A DNA stretch of 64,000 nt from Lytechinus pictus (lineage: Eukaryota; Echinodermata; Echinoidea; Temnopleuroida; Toxopneustidae). The stretch spans positions 28,980,001 through 29,044,000 of the forward strand of contig NC_087256.1 in the NCBI RefSeq assembly GCF_037042905.1. Reading direction: 5' to 3'. A program made the position numbers and the translations under genes. Numbering within the stretch: position 1 is the stretch's first letter; every line of letters starts with the position of its first letter. This document shows, in pieces, positions 22,775 to 34,052 of this stretch. The notes beneath the pieces are model-generated. The model saw nothing but the letters and a program-made list of their open reading frames with translations. It did no database searches and was not told the origin of the DNA.

Positions 22775-23445
22775 GAAAGAGCCATCCACGTAAGTTAGGG
22801 TTAAGTTAGTTGTCATGGTAATCAAATAGACAATAAATTTGGAAATGTTGTATATTCTTAAACCAAAGGGGCAATTAATTAATGCATGTTAATTTTTATG
22901 GTTACTATTGTAGTTTTAAGATTGTCCATATTGTTACACCGACACCCAAAGCAGAGGATATTGTTCTCAATCGGAGTTACGATAACAAATATAACTATGG
23001 GCACACATAAATTTGTTGATATGTACAAATAATATACAAATATACCAGGCTTTAAGGAAGTATAGCAGGAATTATTTGTCTGAAGTTGGACTGGCAATTG
23101 CTAATTATACTAAGAGTCAAAAATATGACTGGGCACACATGAATTTGTGAATATGTAAATAGTAAACAAATATACTAGGAATGGTGCACTATTTGATTTT
23201 CTTTATGTGTGTTTTTTACAGCATAGCAAGAACGTGTTTTGTTATGTGTTGCTATACTGTTTGTAAGATATAACAGAAAATAATGTGTTACTTATTAATT
23301 TTTAGTTGTGATCAAGTTTATCATATTGTTACAAAGAAAATAAACAGTCTACTTTACAAAAAAAAAGTATTTGTGAATATTGGGTTCTATTACTTGTGTA
23401 TTTTTTTCTGCTGAACATTTTACCCTTAAGTGCTGATCATTTTGG

Positions 23446-23795
23446 GAGAGATGAAGTTGAAATTGGAGGGATGGAGACGATGATATGAAAAGGATGGTTA
23501 TGAAAAGTGGGTTGGAGATGATGAGAGGAAGGATGGAGATGATGAGGGGATGGAGATGAGAGGAGGCATGGAGATGAAAAGAAGGATGGAGATGAGAGGG
23601 ATAGAGATGATGAGAGGAGGCATGGAGATGAAAGGAAGGATGGAGATGAACAGATGAGAGGGATGGAAATTATGAGAGGAAGGATGGAGATGAGAGGGAT
23701 AGAGATGAAGATGAGAGTAGAGTTGAGGAGGCGATGGAGATTAGAGGAATTGAGATGAGGGGATGGAGAGGAGGGATGGAAATGAAAGAATGATC
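23446..23795 (+). repeat. Purine-only GGATGGAGATGAGAG minisatellite (left arm)
   Basis: About 350 bases almost free of pyrimidines except T, built of ggatggagatgagagg-type units of varying length. Its complement-strand counterpart is at 25150-25322 in the right arm. Confidence 0.8.
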
Positions 23796-24313
23796 TTAAA
23801 CGGATGGTCCGAGCTGAACATATTTATAGCTTAATAAATAGAGTAGAATTCACAGAGCAAAATGCCGAAAATTTCATCAAAATCGGATGACAAATAACAA
23901 AGTTATTGAAGTTTAAAGTTCAGCAATATTTTGTGAAAACAGTCGTCATGCATATCCATTAGGTGGGCTGATGATGTCACATCCCCACTTGTTCTTTTGT
24001 ATTCTAGTATATGAAGTAAGGTTTATTCAATTTTTTTCCTCCAAGAACTAGAAACTAGAAAACTTATTACATTATAAGGGAGACATATGAAATAATGAAA
24101 AAATGATTTTAATAACATAAGAAAACGGAAAGTGGGATGTGACATCATCAGCCCACCTAATGAATATTCATGACTGTTTTCACAAAATATTGCTAAACTT
24201 TAAACTTCAATAATTTTGTTATCCGATTTTGAAGAAATTTTCGGCATTTTGCTTAGTGAATTCTACTCTATGTATTAAGATATAAATATTTTCAGCCCGG
24301 ACCATCCCTTTAA
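23796..24313. mobile_element. Foldback MITE, second TTAA subfamily, near the centre
   Basis: It starts TTAAACGGATGGTCCGAGCT and ends with the complement of TTAAAGGGATGGTCCGGGCT. Both arms contain gaattcac, aaaatgccgaaaattt and tcaaaatcgga-like words. 518 bp with TTAA at both ends. The terminal sequence differs from the 3615 family, but the internal words are shared. Confidence 0.8.
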
Positions 24314-24985
24314 GAAACATCATCACCACCAACATCATCTCTATTATCGCCACCATCACGATCGTCACAATCAGTGCCATCATCATCTCTATAATCACTA
24401 TCATCACCATTATCATCGCTATCGCTATATTCATCGCCATCATTATCATCACTTATCATCATCATAATCACTATCGCTATCATCATTGCCATCATTATCT
24501 TAATCACCATCATCACATTACCATGATTCAACATCATCGTCTCTATCATCGCCACCATCAATATCACAATCATTGCCATCACCACCATCATCATCACATC
24601 AACATCACCACCAGCATCATTCTCATCCAGTCCTAATCATAATCATCATCGCCATCACCACTATCATCACCCTCATAATCGCCATCATAAGCATCATCAT
24701 CACCACCAACATCATTCTCATCCATCATCATCGCCATCACCACTATCATCATCGCCATCATTATCATCACCATTATCTTCATCATCACAATCATCATTGC
24801 CATCACCACCCTCATCATCACAACATCATTATTGTCATCATTATCATCGTATCACCACTATAATCACCATCATCATCAGCAAGCATCATCGTCACCGTCA
24901 TCACCAATGTTCATCATTTTCATCATCACAAACATCATCGCCACCAACATCCTTTTCATCATCTCATGAATATTATTGAGAACCT
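24314..24985. repeat. Imperfect CAT/ATC trinucleotide array
   Basis: About 670 bases of catcatcatcacc-like microsatellite. It yields long apparent frames rich in His, Ile or Met on both strands that are artefacts of the repeat. Confidence 0.9.
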
Positions 24986-25149
24986 CTTGGAAATGATGCA
25001 ATCCCGAAGGCAATTGACTCGATCTCATCAGTGGCGTTGCTGGGTTTATTCAGCTTTGGGGGCACTGGGGGCCTTGAACTTTTGTAGGGGGCACCAAGAT
25101 AAATATGTTATGGGGATAGTCCTGCAGACCAAAGTTTAAGAAAATCATC
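24986..25149. other. Central spacer of the giant foldback
   Basis: Includes a short block (cagtggcgttgctgggttta to gggggcaccaag) that looks like the end of another small transposon. No gene. Confidence 0.4.
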
Positions 25150-28100
25150 AACCATTTTTGCATCTCCATCCCTGTTTCATCTCAATCCCTACTCCCATCT
25201 CCACCCCTACTCATGTCAACCCTTCCACATCATCTCCATTCATCTCATCATCTCCACCACTCCTCACCATCTCCATCCTCATCTCTAAACCTTATCATCT
25301 CCATCCCTCCCCACATCCCCGGGCTTAATTTTGTCCCTTTCACAATTGGTGGTGCGACTGCTTACGACTGTTCACTGTTGCAATTCTGTGCAACATATAA
25401 TTGTGACCAAATAATCGCAAACGATCGCACAAGCAATTGTGAAAGCCCCTTAAGGTAGAGGTTTTAGGGTTGCAATAGAGTTTTAGGATAGGTTTAGGCC
25501 TTACTGGTTGAAGCTATTCATAAGATTACGGTGTGGAATTTACAGCGGAGCAATTGTTGCCAGAGCAAATGTCATGGAACCTGTCACCACAGCTCTCATT
25601 AAAAGGTAAATATTCAGCGAGAAAAAGGATACACAATAGTGAAAAAAACAAATATTCAAAATACTTCTTTGGAGTTAAGTGGGTTTTATTATGTAACATT
25701 AAGGTAAACTTGATCAGATGTAAAATGACATAGTAACACATATTGAACTTCAGTGTATATAAAATATATGATATCCCACATAGATTAAATACTGGTTCAA
25801 AATTTCAAATGGTATTACATTACCAAATATGTTATTATGATGATAAATATGACTATAGCATAGTCTTATTTATCATCACAATTCCAGTTGGGAACAATAT
25901 CCTCTGCTTTTGGTGTTTATGTAAAGCTAACAATAAGGACAATCTTAAAATTACATTAATGCCAATATAAATTAACAATTGCACTATCAGGAATATACAA
26001 CCTGTTATACATTATTATATTTGGTTTCCATGGCAATTAAATGATCCCTAACTTAGCTAGAGGGATTTTCAACCCTCATCTTTTTTTGTCATACAAAAAC
26101 TAGCCATACAGAGTTAGCAGTTCAGGTGGTCTCAAAGAGCTGGAAAGATAGAAATAAAATAAAGTATTGACGATATAGTAATTTCAACTATTTGATGCTC
26201 TGCACCTCTTTTGCTACTGAAACAAATCAAACCATTTCAACCTTCAATTTAGAAGCAAATACATTTTTAAAATATATTAAAGTTAAGTTAATTGCAACTA
26301 ATTCAATCTTAAAGGAAAAGTTCACTCTGAAGAAAAGTTTGTTGTAAAAATAGCAGAAAAATAATAAAAAAACATTGGTGAATGTTTGAGGAAGATTAAA
26401 AATGTTATTCAATTAAGTTTTGGATTTGTGGCGTCATAAACGAGGAGTTGCCAAATATATTATGTAATATAAAGTGCATGAATTTAATTTTTTTTAATGG
26501 TTCCTGATGACTTATTTTTGTTTTCTTTTCATGTTTGAGTGTGAAATGTTTTGTCTTTTGATATATAAAAGGTATAGTAAAACCATTTTCTGAGAAAATT
26601 ACAATTGATTTTTTACCATTCATTATGTAGAAATGCTGCTCGCATATGACATCACAAATCAAATAATTGAAATTCTAATATTTTTTCAATTCTTTGATGG
26701 ATTTTCCTCAAACCTTCGGCAATATTTTTAATTATTTCTGCTGTTTTTACAATTATTTTTTTGTCAGGGTGAACTTCCCCTTCAAACTCACTTGAACGGT
26801 ACTTGGTATCATCTAGAAGATGTATATAACATAAATGTTCCACATGAATTAAGCATAACCTCTACATACCCAAAATTAATTTAGAATGTTACAACTTCTA
26901 CTAAACCTAAAAATGTAGTGTTTACTCCAATTTTCAGGAAGAAGCAATTTTGAATTTGTATAAATACAATGTATATAAGAAAAAATAAGTAAAATTTTTG
27001 TTTAATTCAAACAATGTATAAAAGAAAAAAAGTAAATTTATTGTTCAATTCAATTGTCCTTTCTTTCTTTTAAAGAATTTGAAGAAAAAAAATTGAACTT
27101 TGATATGCCTGCATGAAGTGCACGAAAATTGATTTATTGTATCTAAGAAGCTGTATTTACCTCATCGATCAAGGGACTGCCGCTCTGATGCCCAAGTAAT
27201 TGGAACTCGGTATTATTTCTGCTCGTGAAAGAAATGGAAAGACCATCGCATGTAGAGTATGCAACCTCTTCTCCTCATCCGGGGTGTAGGTGGTTGGTAC
27301 CAGCCCAAGTGCTGGTATCCTCCAGAAGACCCGTTGTTTCCAATGGAAGTTGCATTAAAAAAAGCTGTGACAGTATAAACCGACAGGTAAAAAATGAGAC
27401 ACATGTTTTTCGATAACGAAAGACAAGTTTTAGATTTTGATAAAAAAGTTAAGTTTTTCAATTACGGTAGAAATAAAGAATATATTTCTTTTTTCAATAA
27501 ACTATTCCATATTGTAAACTCCATAACTTACATACTGAGACATTTTCAAATCTATTTCCATAATTGGTTTAGATGTTGGTTGGAAGCACCCCCCTGGCCT
27601 GAACTTGAAGGCCTCCAAAAATGAAAAGGGGCGTCAAGGATGGTTTTGGGAAGCGCATTCACTGTCCTATAATCAGCTTTGTTTAATAAAAAAAAACTTT
27701 AATAAGTGGAAGAAGTGTGAAAATACAAAAATAGCACACTCTCGCCATTGGAATATGTCAAGAGATGGAAAAATTTACTAAAATAAGTAAGTTCGACCTC
27801 GCATAGCTAGTTGAGCCGAGTGCCACACTCAGTCACAATCACAGCACAGCCGGTCGCCCAGCTGGCCGGCGAGGCGAAGCACCGCATCGGGTGTCCTTTC
27901 CAGGTGAACTATCTCAAAAAGTTTGCATTAAGTATCAGTTTTGTGAAATGCAATAACTTTAAATAAGTAGAGGAAATGTGAAAATGGAATATGAAAATAC
28001 AAAATAGCACAGCCTCACCATTAAAATATGTCAAGTGACAGAAAAATCAACTCAAATTTGCAGACCTTGAACACAGCTCGCCGGCGGTATCGGATTATCA

Positions 28101-28393
28101 AGATACCGGTAATCTCGTTGCAAGGGAACTCGCTTTATTTTCTTTCAAAATAGCTCAAAATGCACTGATATGTCAAATTTTCTGTCGAGAATGTATTGTA
28201 GAAACATAGATTATGCGGGAAAATACTTTTGAAGTAAAGTTTGAAATATTATTTCATGAAATATTGAAGAAGAATTCAAGTGGTCGAGTTGTCCGATTCA
28301 GAGCCAACCCTGGACAACTCGACCGGGACGAGTTGTCCAGGGCAGCGGGTCGGGCTGTCCAGGGTCGGGCTGTCCGGTGGTCGGGCTGTCCGG
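25150..28393 (-). repeat. Right arm of the giant foldback
   Basis: The near reverse complement of the left arm, from the pyrimidine-rich minisatellite (25150-25322) out to the GGTCGGGCTGTCC terminal repeats. One insertion is private to this arm: the foldback at 26309-26785. Confidence 0.8.
26309..26785. mobile_element. Foldback MITE, third TTAA subfamily, in the right arm
   Basis: It starts TTAAAGGAAAAGTTCACTCT and ends with the complement of gaaggggaagttcaccctga. Arms share aacattggtgaatgtttgag-like and agcagaaa words. About 477 bp, absent at the equivalent point (about 21910) of the left arm. Confidence 0.75.
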
Positions 28394-28456
28394 ACCCCGG
28401 AAAGGTGAATAACCGGGCCCCAGAATTGTAGTTCATGCATCTTAAAAGTTTCTGGC
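28394..28456. repeat. Tandem unit 2, right part, after the giant foldback
   Basis: The sequence gaataaccgggccccagaat to gtttctgg resumes the interrupted unit and matches 19259-19306 of unit 1. Its orientation is direct, as expected for an insertion. Confidence 0.75.
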
Positions 28457-28919
28457 AATAAACAAAATACAACAATCGCAGGCCCGCAACCAGGATGAGT
28501 TCTCTGGGTTACGAGGAATCCCGCCGCTTGCTAATAGCCAAAAAGATAGAGAGAAAAAAAGGGGAAAAACATAAAAAAACAAAAACAAAAAGGACATGGG
28601 GAATGAATAATAAAAAAGGAAGCCGCAAATGAAACAAGAGGCTCAAAATTCACGTTTGTAAGTTAATATACACGAATTATTACTAGAATCTATATATGAT
28701 CTAATCGCGATTTTTTTTCATTGTTTTGTTTCATCGAGATATATACGCAATTACGCATCCTGTTCGTGATTTAAAAAATGATGAATAGTCAAAATGTTTG
28801 ATTATCGAAATAGGTATTTCATTCCTAAATTCCAACAAACCGTGAGTGTTTGAAATATCCCTTTCCATGTTTTCATGTCAGTAGGCTTATATCAATTATT
28901 TCAGCGCTTTTCATGCGCA
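28457..28919. other. Non-coding stretch, nothing recognised
   Basis: AT-rich with A runs near 28550-28620. No gene, RNA or repeat is supported. Confidence 0.45.
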
Positions 28920-29170
28920 TTAAAGGGGTCATCCAGGCTGAAAAAATATGATCTGAACAGATAATAATAAAACAAAATACTGCAAATATAATCAAAATCG
29001 GACAAAGAATAACGAAGTTATGTCATTTTAAAGATTTTCATTATTTGAGTGAAACAGTTTAGTCTATGCATATATTCATAAATATTAAAAGATGGTGTAC
29101 GTATACATGTAATCCCCACTTGTTCTTTTGTATTTCATTGCATGAAATTATTTTTTATTCAATTTATATC
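28920..29170. mobile_element. Half of a TTAA-AGG foldback (fourth subfamily)
   Basis: It starts TTAAAGGGGTCATCCAGGCT and contains taatcaaaatcggacaaaga, cgaagttatgtcatttta and ccccacttgttcttttgtat, which match the layout of the other foldbacks. The second arm is missing. Confidence 0.6.
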
Positions 29171-29227
29171 CTCTTTATTTGAAAGCGTGCTTAAAATGTC
29201 TGGTTTTCAAATTGGAATGACAAAAAT

Positions 29228-29665
29228 CAGCTCGCGCTTCGCACTCACTGCGCATCATTTCCTTAGCAAGACACCCATCCTTTTTTATGATTACAAAAAG
29301 TTAATAGAATGTCTCGTTTGGGGGTCTAAACCTCAAAAAGCGCGCGTTTCACATTTTGCAATAATTGTTTTATTGGATATATATCTTGTTTTCAAATTAA
29401 AACGTCCATAAATAATTATTTTCAGATCAAAATATAAAAAAAAATCAGTCACATCAATTAAGATACCCATTTTTGTAATTGGTACAAAGAGTGTTTAGAA
29501 TGTCAAGCTTTCAGTCAGAATCACCGAAAAAAAAATCAGCTAGCACTTTGCACTCGCATTAATATATAGTTTCTTCAGATAACATCCTGATTACTTTTAC
29601 AAAAAAAATGCTTAGAATGTCAAGTTTTCAGGTAAGACTATGCGAAAGTTTTAGCTCGCGCTTCG
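29228..29665 (-). repeat. GCGAGCGCGAAGCGCGAGC satellite fragment, reverse orientation
   Basis: Three copies of agctcgcgcttcgc-type motifs at about 29229, 29540 and 29650, with AT-rich spacers like those at 8597-10183. Confidence 0.65.
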
Positions 29666-29811
29666 CGCTCACATTTTTTATTGGTGAGATCCTCCCCATG
29701 AGTCATTGCAAATAGTATTTTCTTTCTCTTTCCTTGGCCATGAAAGCTACCGTTTCTGCCGGCTTCAGCATTAGACAAAGCCATGACACCTGTTCTGGAA
29801 CTATAGAATCG

Positions 29812-29940
29812 CAGGGGCCGCGAAAAACCGTATACAAAAACGTAAAAATGAATTATGATTGTGATTTTTGGCATGGTCAGCCCCCCCCCCCACTTTTGGC
29901 TCAGCCCCCCCCCCCATTGAAAACCGTTCCGCGGCCCCTG
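29812..29940. mobile_element. 129-bp MITE with CAGGGGCCGCG ends
   Basis: Inverted ends caggggccgcgaaaaaccgt and aaccgttccgcggcccctg enclose two C-rich tracts. The five bases aatcg occur directly at both borders (29807-29811 and 29941-29945). Confidence 0.7.
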
Positions 29941-29985
29941 AATCGTACTATCAATCTCAGCAAAGTACAGCAGTAGAGTGTATTA

Positions 29986-30709
29986 ACTTCCGTAACAATT
30001 ACTGAAATAACTTATATAGCAAAGGAAATTAGAAATGTTAAATTTTAAAGAAGATGCCAATATTCAATATAATGTAGTATGAATTATTTAAAATTCCAAA
30101 AGCATTAAATATCGTATATAATTCTCGGGGAAATTGTTTTCGTTGGCAATTTTCCCTCTTTTCAAAGTGATGTTGAAAATAAGTTGTGTAATAATAATTT
30201 GACAAGGATGAATAGCTATGATTTTTATGGGTACCTAGGTGGAGGGTACCTTATGTGATTTATATCTGTATGATCCGTAGTGATTCAGTAAAGCACAAAT
30301 TTGTAGCATATTCAAAAAAAAATGTTACGGAAGTTAATGCGTTACGGAATCAGTTAATGGCTTTATGCTTTATGGTCCAACGTGGTCCTTATTTAGCAGC
30401 CCTACCTTTGAAAACTGTATTTATTATGAAAGGTGTCTCTTATCTTATATAATACTGAATCGTTAACAGAACTGCCAAAGTGCATATTTTTTAAAGGTGC
30501 GTTACGGATGTTAAAGCTGTTTAGTCATACATTTCAGTTTTTAGAATAGTCCTTCATTTCCGTGTAGCACAGGAAACACATATGATAATTCCCTATCAAT
30601 TATTTATTAATGAATATCACTCTACTTGCAGACACATTATCATATAATATCAGTCAGTTTGAAAGGGAGAAAAAACTTGTGGCAGTATTAGTTACGGAGG
30701 TTAAAATGA
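29986..30709. repeat. Region bounded and dotted by TTACGGAAGTTAA motifs
   Basis: The left border ttaacttccgtaac (29986-29999) is inverted relative to gttacggaggttaa at about 30694-30707. Internal copies are at about 30325 and 30340, with a variant near 30510. It may be a small transposon with 14-bp inverted ends. No coding frame is recognised. Confidence 0.45.
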
Positions 30710-30999
30710 ATTTGGGACAAAGTTAAAAGTGAAAATAATCACAAAGTGATCATCAAAAAAACAGACGGTTACACCAAGCTGCCCTCACCAGACATTAATG
30801 TAGGTAAGAAATACTGACTACTTATAAAAGAGAATGATAGTAAAATCTAAAACTGACCAGAGACAGTGTCGATTCTTACAAAAAGCAAAAATAAAAGTTA
30901 TTATAAATAATAGAGCTTTACTAGTCACTGGTCGCATATGCTTTGTGGAGCTAGTCTATTAATGTCATTGTCTTGATAATATTTTTGTAGAAAATGTTC

Positions 31000-31250
31000 A
31001 GGGTGTTGAAGCTAGCGGCCATAAATAATTTATTTCCAGGAATTAACCTCGGGGAAGATCAAATGGGCTATATATTAATAGCCCATCTGAAACGAGTCAT
31101 CCCTACGATATGTATAAGTTTTATATGTTGTATTATACTCATTTATGTTATGATTCTGATTCTGTTATGATAATTTATCTTACAATGTATATTTTTTTAT
31201 ATTTATATATTTTTATCGTGAATAAACCAAACCAAAACAAACCAAAACAC
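31000..31250 (+). repeat. Probable LINE 3' end fragment
   Basis: It reads into AT-rich 3'-UTR-like sequence and ends gtgaataaaccaaaccaaaa followed by caaaccaaaac repeats. A short tandem tail after a poly(A)-like signal is common for CR1/L2-like LINEs. No coding part remains. Confidence 0.4.
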
Positions 31251-32067
31251 GTTTTTTGTGAATTGAAACATTTTTTTGAGAATGACCCTGGTAAGATCGT
31301 CTACTGCCAACTCATAAAATAGCGGATATTTCGGTGGAACGTTTTAAATAGACATCCTGCTCAGAGTCAGTCAAATACAGTAGTCAAAATGAAATAAAAA
31401 CACTCGGTAATGAAAAAAAAATGTTCACTTTCTTTCATTACGCATTTTTAAAATTCATATCAAATTTACATAGTAAAGCTGAAGAAAAATTGTATTCTTT
31501 GTGAGCCCTTTATAAAGGGATTGCTTTAAGGATATCCCAATTATTTATTAAATAAAATAATTTACAATATGAATAACTTTGGAATATACGATGCGATACG
31601 AACCTTATTATTCGGTAATAGAAAATTGAATCAATATTAAATTTCATCGAACAAAAGTGGGGAAGAAAGACAATGCACGCAACACCAATCTCGCATTCAT
31701 TTTGTCGGCCTTCCTCACGACGAATTGAATACGGGCCACTGGTGGTGGAAAAACCCAGTTCTATTTATATCGGTGGGTTTTCCCACCTTGGTGCACCGAC
31801 CCCGCCAAAATGAGCCGTATAAAATACAGATTTGAACCATGCAGAGTAAGACCGTAAGACGCATCGATAACAGGGTAGAGTAATCAGGCCTCGTCATAAT
31901 AACAATATGCTATCTATTTACAGAAATAGGATAACATGCATCTTGGACTTTGATTGTTTGATCACAAATAATTTGGCAGGTGAAACATATAGTTCAAATT
32001 CGTCAGACATCGCTGAGATCTCAATCTTATTTTCTTTTTAACTCGCAAGAAACAATTCTAATTTCTC
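31251..32067. other. Upstream region of TRIM gene 2
   Basis: Non-coding. A short hairpin pairs ggtggtggaaaaaccca with tgggttttcccacc at about 31740-31783. No TATA box or upstream exon could be chosen confidently. The start codon context is ctcATGGCT. Confidence 0.4.
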
Positions 32068-32682
32068 ATGGCTGCAATGACTGCGACTAGAGAAGATGCC
32101 ACAGGTTCCTTGAGGAATCTTACATGTCCAATGTGCCTCGGAATCTTCACTGAAGCGACCATCTTGACATCATGCGGACACACATTCTGCAGGAACTGCC
32201 TGAAGACCTACGACCTGTCTCACCAGGACCGTAACTACATGGTCTGTCCTCTCTGTCAGAAGAACACCAATTTGTCTGCGAACCGTGTCGATGACTTGCT
32301 TGCAAACATAACAGTTAATAAATTCGTGGACGATTACCGGGTGAAAAATGGAGGAGCAAATGCTACCACTGCTCAGATCCGCCCAAAATGCACCTCTTGC
32401 AAGCTTCAGCCACATGCTGTTTCATTCTGCAGAACTTGTAATGACCACTTGTGTGTTGAGTGCCGGTATTGCCATGAGCATCTTAGTATCTTTGAAGGTC
32501 ACGAGATTGTTTCCATGCAGGATGCTATTAAGTTAATTAAATGTTCCTTCCACAGACTGGAGAAGAAAGATATATTTTGTGAGGATTGTAAAATCTACAT
32601 CTGTCTCAAATGCTTACCCGACGGTCATCAGTGTCATAAAATCCAGAATCGGGCCACGTTCGGTGAGGAGCTGCAGCTTGAA
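32068..32682 (+). CDS. TRIM-like gene 2, exon 1: RING and two B-boxes
   Basis: Codons 1-205 of a predicted 1367-residue protein. The C3HC4 RING has zinc ligands C20, C23, C36, H38, C41, C44, C60 and C63. B-box 1 lies at about 108-145 (C108, C111, C121, C124, C129, C132). B-box 2 lies at 159-190 (C159, H162, C171, C174, C179, C182, H187, H190). The exon ends CTTGAA followed by gtaagt, a near-ideal donor, after complete codon 205 (phase 0). If the donor is not used, the frame reads 12 more codons to TGA (32719-32721), giving a 217-residue RING/B-box-only form. The RING predicts an E3 ubiquitin ligase. Joining to the exon at 41142 is inferred from splice sites, phase and domain order; there are no transcript data. 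Confidence 0.85.
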
Positions 32683-33281
32683 GTAAGTGGGTTCATGAAG
32701 AGAAAATTCAAAGACCACTGACTGTCCTTCTTGTTCCAATGTACTACTTAACCCTTAAAACCATTGAATAGTGACCAAATTAAAAAGCCACTTAAATAAG
32801 TAATAGATGAAATTTATTGCCATTTTGGGCGCCATCTTGGATTTTCTCAGATACACTAGAGTGCTTTATTCACTCCTGTATCAACAAATTATTTTACCCC
32901 CTAGAAAAATGGAATATGAATAGGATTCTAGGATAGATAATGAGTGAGTTGTATCCATTTTCATTGAATGGCAGCTATATCTTGCACGCCATCTTGAAAA
33001 TAACCACTTTCCCCATACGGATTTTTTAGTAGAAACATATAAAAAAGAGCAAATAGGGATTAAAATAATAGTCGAGATTTGTTCAATGGAAACTTATTTG
33101 CTGAGTGGTTAAAGGTGAGATGAGAATGAAAAAAAAAATGGATCGTACGTGATTATCATGAATATCATAGGCCATTTTATATTCAAATGATCATCGGCCA
33201 TCATATAGAAACCAATATAGACTAACAAAACGTGGAAATAGCACTATGATGCATGTGAAAAAAAAATATTTTAAATAATAT

Positions 33282-33884
33282 TTAAAGGGGAATCCAACCC
33301 AAATAAAAACTTGTTTTCATAAGAAAAAGAAAAATCAGACAAGTTGATAGGTGAAAGTTTGAACAATATTGGACAAGCAACAAGAAAGTTATACATTTTT
33401 AAAAGTTGTAAATATTGGTAATCACTATACTCATGGAGACTTCAAATTGGCTGCATATGGGATGTCATAGTGATGTAAGGCAAGGACTACTCTTCCATGT
33501 ACTCCTATACATATTATGGCTAAAATGTCATTTTTCCCAAAAATATTATTTGAAATTATATTTTTCATTCATGAGGACATTAAACAATATACTACCTGGG
33601 TCATATTTAGATTACTGCCCCAGGGGAATGGGTACTTAGGAGAAAACCACAAATCCCTGATAATAAAGTACATGACCTATGAGAAAGTTGTCCTTGCATC
33701 TTGTCATAATTTACTTACCCAGTTGCCAATTTGAAATCTACATACTATTAGTGATCTTGATTTTAAAGCAGCTATAACTTTCTTATCGCTTGTCCGATTT
33801 CTTTCAAACTTTCACCATTCTGTTTAATTTATTTTTTTCCTTCCCAACACAACATTTTATGGCCAAGGCTGGATTCCCCTTTAA
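33282..33884. mobile_element. Foldback MITE, fifth TTAA subfamily, in the intron
   Basis: It starts TTAAAGGGGAATCCAACCCA and ends with the complement of TTAAAGGGGAATCCAGCCTT. Arms share ggtgaaagtttgaa, atcggacaag-like and caagaaagttata words. 603 bp with TTAA at both ends. Confidence 0.8.
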
Positions 33885-34052
33885 GAATGTATTGGGAGAT
33901 GATACAACAAACACAAGTCATGCTAAAATATCTATTACATTGTGGTGTTAATTAATGTGATCCACTATGAATGGATAAGTTATAAATTGATGCAATTGTA
34001 AAGATGAGTGATGCATCACCGGCATTCAATGTCATCAGTACGTACCTCACCC

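Larger units (their letters stand above)
19641..23795 (+). repeat. Left arm of the giant foldback
   Basis: It runs from the GGACAGCCCGACC terminal repeats inward to the GGATGGAGATGAGAG minisatellite. Two insertions are absent from the right arm: the cgaaccttcggaa element (20802-21291) and a foldback MITE (22188-22774). The unique parts are AT-rich and non-coding, apart from a GC-rich island near 20130-20230. Confidence 0.8.
19641..28393. mobile_element. Giant foldback element, about 8.75 kb, two inverted arms
   Basis: The left end (ggacagcccgaccaccggac) and the right end are exact complements for dozens of bases, and the match continues inwards with indels over several kilobases. Paired landmarks: gagcagaaataataccgagt at 21481 and its complement near 27230; the cggctgtgctgtgattgtga block near 20180 and its complement near 27840; the gtgatcaagtttatc region near 23310 and its complement near 25710. 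Each arm is about 3 kb once later insertions are removed. No long open frame exists, so it is non-autonomous. Outer ends carry three GGACAGCCCGACC repeats. It interrupts tandem unit 2. Confidence 0.85.

Noticed and set aside
24219-24979. Met/Ile-rich and His-rich frames
   Set aside because: They are produced by the CAT/ATC microsatellite.
26652-26843. 63-codon frame that looks amphipathic
   Set aside because: It lies in the arm of a foldback MITE and is not preserved in related copies.
19641-28393. Interpretation as a misassembled inverted duplicate of one locus
   Set aside because: It cannot be ruled out without reads. But private insertions in each arm, arm divergence and the empty site in tandem unit 1 favour a real element.
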